A stretch of 64,000 bases of DNA from Liolophura sinensis (lineage: Eukaryota; Mollusca; Polyplacophora; Chitonida; Chitonidae), in the NCBI RefSeq assembly GCF_032854445.1, contig NC_088295.1:56277249-56341248 (forward strand). The letters are read 5' to 3'. A program made the position numbers and the translations under genes. The stretch's first letter is position 1. Every line of letters starts with the position of its first letter. The notes beneath the pieces are model-generated. The model did no database searches and had not been told where the DNA came from. It saw only the letters and a list, made by a program, of their open reading frames with translations. Positions 62,413 through 64,000 of the stretch are shown one piece after another.

Positions 62413-63805
62413 TTTAAAGTTTCCACATCTGTTCACAAGAAAAGATACAAGTCGTTGGAATGAACGTAAAAAGCGAATGTATAGGTATTAGCTAGTAATC
62501 AGGACGACTGCCTGAACACCTGCGTAATCCAAAAAACAAAGAGTTATACATCAAGAAGGGTTTGTCATCACCCCATCTCCGTCAGAAGTACTATTACAGG
62601 TCCTCGTAAGACAACAGAAGACTCAGCTAAAAGTGCCTCCACCCTCCACCCTCTAGTGTATCACTGGCGACTGTGATCTGTGTAATTTCAGATCGTGGTC
62701 CCTGTGACAAATCCCGTCCCCCTCAGTGATCTGTTACTACTGCTTTTCAGGAGGTAGAACTTAATAAAGAGTCTAGCATGTGAGTGCAGCTAAATGCTAG
62801 AACACCCACGTCTTTTATCTACACAAACTCGCATATGTATGGAAGCCGGATGCTCCCAGGCTGTCTTTCCTATACACTTTCCCCAAACCAGGAAGATCGA
62901 CATCTGTGCGACACTACGAGATTTAGTTAAGAGTCATGGAGTCCAAAGAATGAGGACAACGCCACATTGTAAAAACTTTCCATAGACATTCCAGCGAAAT
63001 TTAGTCCGAAATATCGTAGTCTGAATCTGGCATTGTCAACTGAATTTTGTGCCCTCTTCCAAATCCCGTTTACTCCTTCATTTATCCACCAAATCTTGTC
63101 GGAATTTCGACCACATCTCGTATAATGGATTGGTTGTCGACTTAATCATGACTTTAAAGTGAACATAAAACATGGTTGAAAGCGCGACATTTAGAGGAAT
63201 GACTCCTTCTGGAACCAGATCGACACTGAATGTCATCTAAATCTCGAAATGTACACTACATCTCCAACTTTACATCATTTTTAACTTTCTATTAACCTGT
63301 TTTCTAATCTGAAAAAAAGTAAGACATTCTGGCGAAATTTGAAGGACAGCGCGAGATTCGAACGAGATTCTGTCGTGATTTCTTGTCCTCTGAGATGAAT
63401 TCGTGATCTTATTTCAGAGCAAGCCATTCCTGTACATCTCGTTTTATTCATCAAATTACGCCGTAAAATTTGGGTTCATCTTGCAAGCTAGAATGTACAT
63501 GTATAATGTCCCAATTTCTAACTCGAGCTCAAATTTAAGCTTGGAAAATCAAATCATTTATTTTGAAGAGATTGCAACATTTGCACAACCTGAAGACGAA
63601 ATGCGATATTCTGACAAGATTAAGTGGAGAGTCGATGTGTTCTGCGAGATATGGTCGAGGATTGGTCGAGGTTTGGTGGAAAAGTGAAAAAATCAGGAGA
63701 TCAAGTGAAAAGAGATATTCCACTGAATATCGTTGGAGTCTCGTTCGGATTTGATGAGAATGAGATGTTGAGGTTTTCATCTCGACTAAATCTTCTTTAA
63801 ATTTC

Positions 63806-64000
63806 GCCCCCGTGGGGTTTGCGGGGTGATAAGAATAGGACCTCAGCCCTCTAGGCAAGCTTGTCGTAAAAGTCGACTAACCTAGAGCTCTCCTGTGTGA
63901 GCCCGGTGAATAGAATAGGCTCACATCTTCTCGGTTGTTTGCCGTGGGTTGCGACCCGTAATCTACGAGGACGGGATCCTGGTGGCTGAGGGTGTCTTGA
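63806..64000 (+). mobile_element. Start of an unrecognised repeat interrupting unit 3
   Basis: Unit 3 follows unit 1 (to about 12,510, aatttcg) and then switches to GC-rich sequence beginning cccccgtggggtttgcgggg and containing cttgtcgtaaaagtcgacta. The sharp switch and different base composition suggest the 5' end of a mobile element. The rest is outside the window. Confidence 0.5.

Larger units (their letters stand above)
53888..64000. repeat. Tandem segmental duplication, unit 3 (truncated by window end)
   Basis: Aligns with unit 1 from position 1 onward. Similarity is a mosaic. About 53,888-57,500 (3' flank, tail and transmembrane exons) is near-identical to units 1 and 2. About 58,400-61,500, including the lectin exon, is strongly diverged. 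About 61,600-63,800 is again close. The retroelement fragment and neighbouring element at 6601-7910 of unit 1 are missing here. At about 63,806 the match to unit 1 (12,510) ends abruptly in an unrelated repeat. Confidence 0.85.

Noticed and set aside
1-64000. CRISPR arrays, rRNA genes, operons or bacterial promoters
   Set aside because: The direct repeats are minisatellites without spacers, tRNA-like sequences are SINE heads, and split exons with GT-AG introns show animal nuclear DNA.

Overview
The window looks like nuclear DNA of a lophotrochozoan animal, most likely a bivalve or related mollusc. It is AT-rich, genes are split into small exons with GT-AG introns, and there are many tRNA-headed SINEs with the (TTTA)n tails and 'gagtacggcgttaaac'-type 3' domains common in molluscan genomes. 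The assignment rests on repeat style and the SUEL-like lectin fold; no species can be named.

The main structure is a tandem segmental duplication. Unit 1 (about 1-21,890), unit 2 (about 21,891-53,887) and unit 3 (about 53,888 to the window end) start with the same sequence. Unit 2 is the fullest. Unit 1 has lost about 12 kb relative to it, and unit 3 runs off the window.

Each unit carries a minus-strand gene (2345-9866, 24073-32252, 56207-62412). I reconstruct each as six exons: signal peptide (94 bp), an SUEL/rhamnose-binding-lectin-like domain (372 bp), a Ser/Thr stalk (84 bp), a Thr-rich repeat stalk (111, 306 or 111 bp), a transmembrane segment (88 bp), and a 535-bp tail exon rich in tyrosine motifs. 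All exon lengths and splice phases agree between copies, giving proteins of about 427, 492 and 427 residues. Unit 2 also has a second signal-peptide exon (35854-35947), whose unit 1 copy is dead.

Unit 2 carries a second gene on the plus strand (42504-51543, six exons, about 327 residues). It has the same plan: signal peptide, Cys-rich ectodomain, Ser/Thr stalk, an 88-bp transmembrane exon in the same phase, and a different tyrosine-motif tail (NPLY, YxxP, YxxM). Unit 1 keeps only a broken fragment of that tail at 19686-19961.

The likely system is a clustered family of modular single-pass receptors. The lectin exon evolves fast: I count about 24 amino-acid-changing against 2 silent differences between units 1 and 2. 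The tails stay nearly constant. The pattern resembles diversifying recognition receptors (immune, allorecognition or gamete); the ligand and role are inference.

The rest is SINE copies, minisatellites (23-, 27-, 39-, 45- and 48-bp periods), retroelement scraps and unrecognised intergenic DNA.
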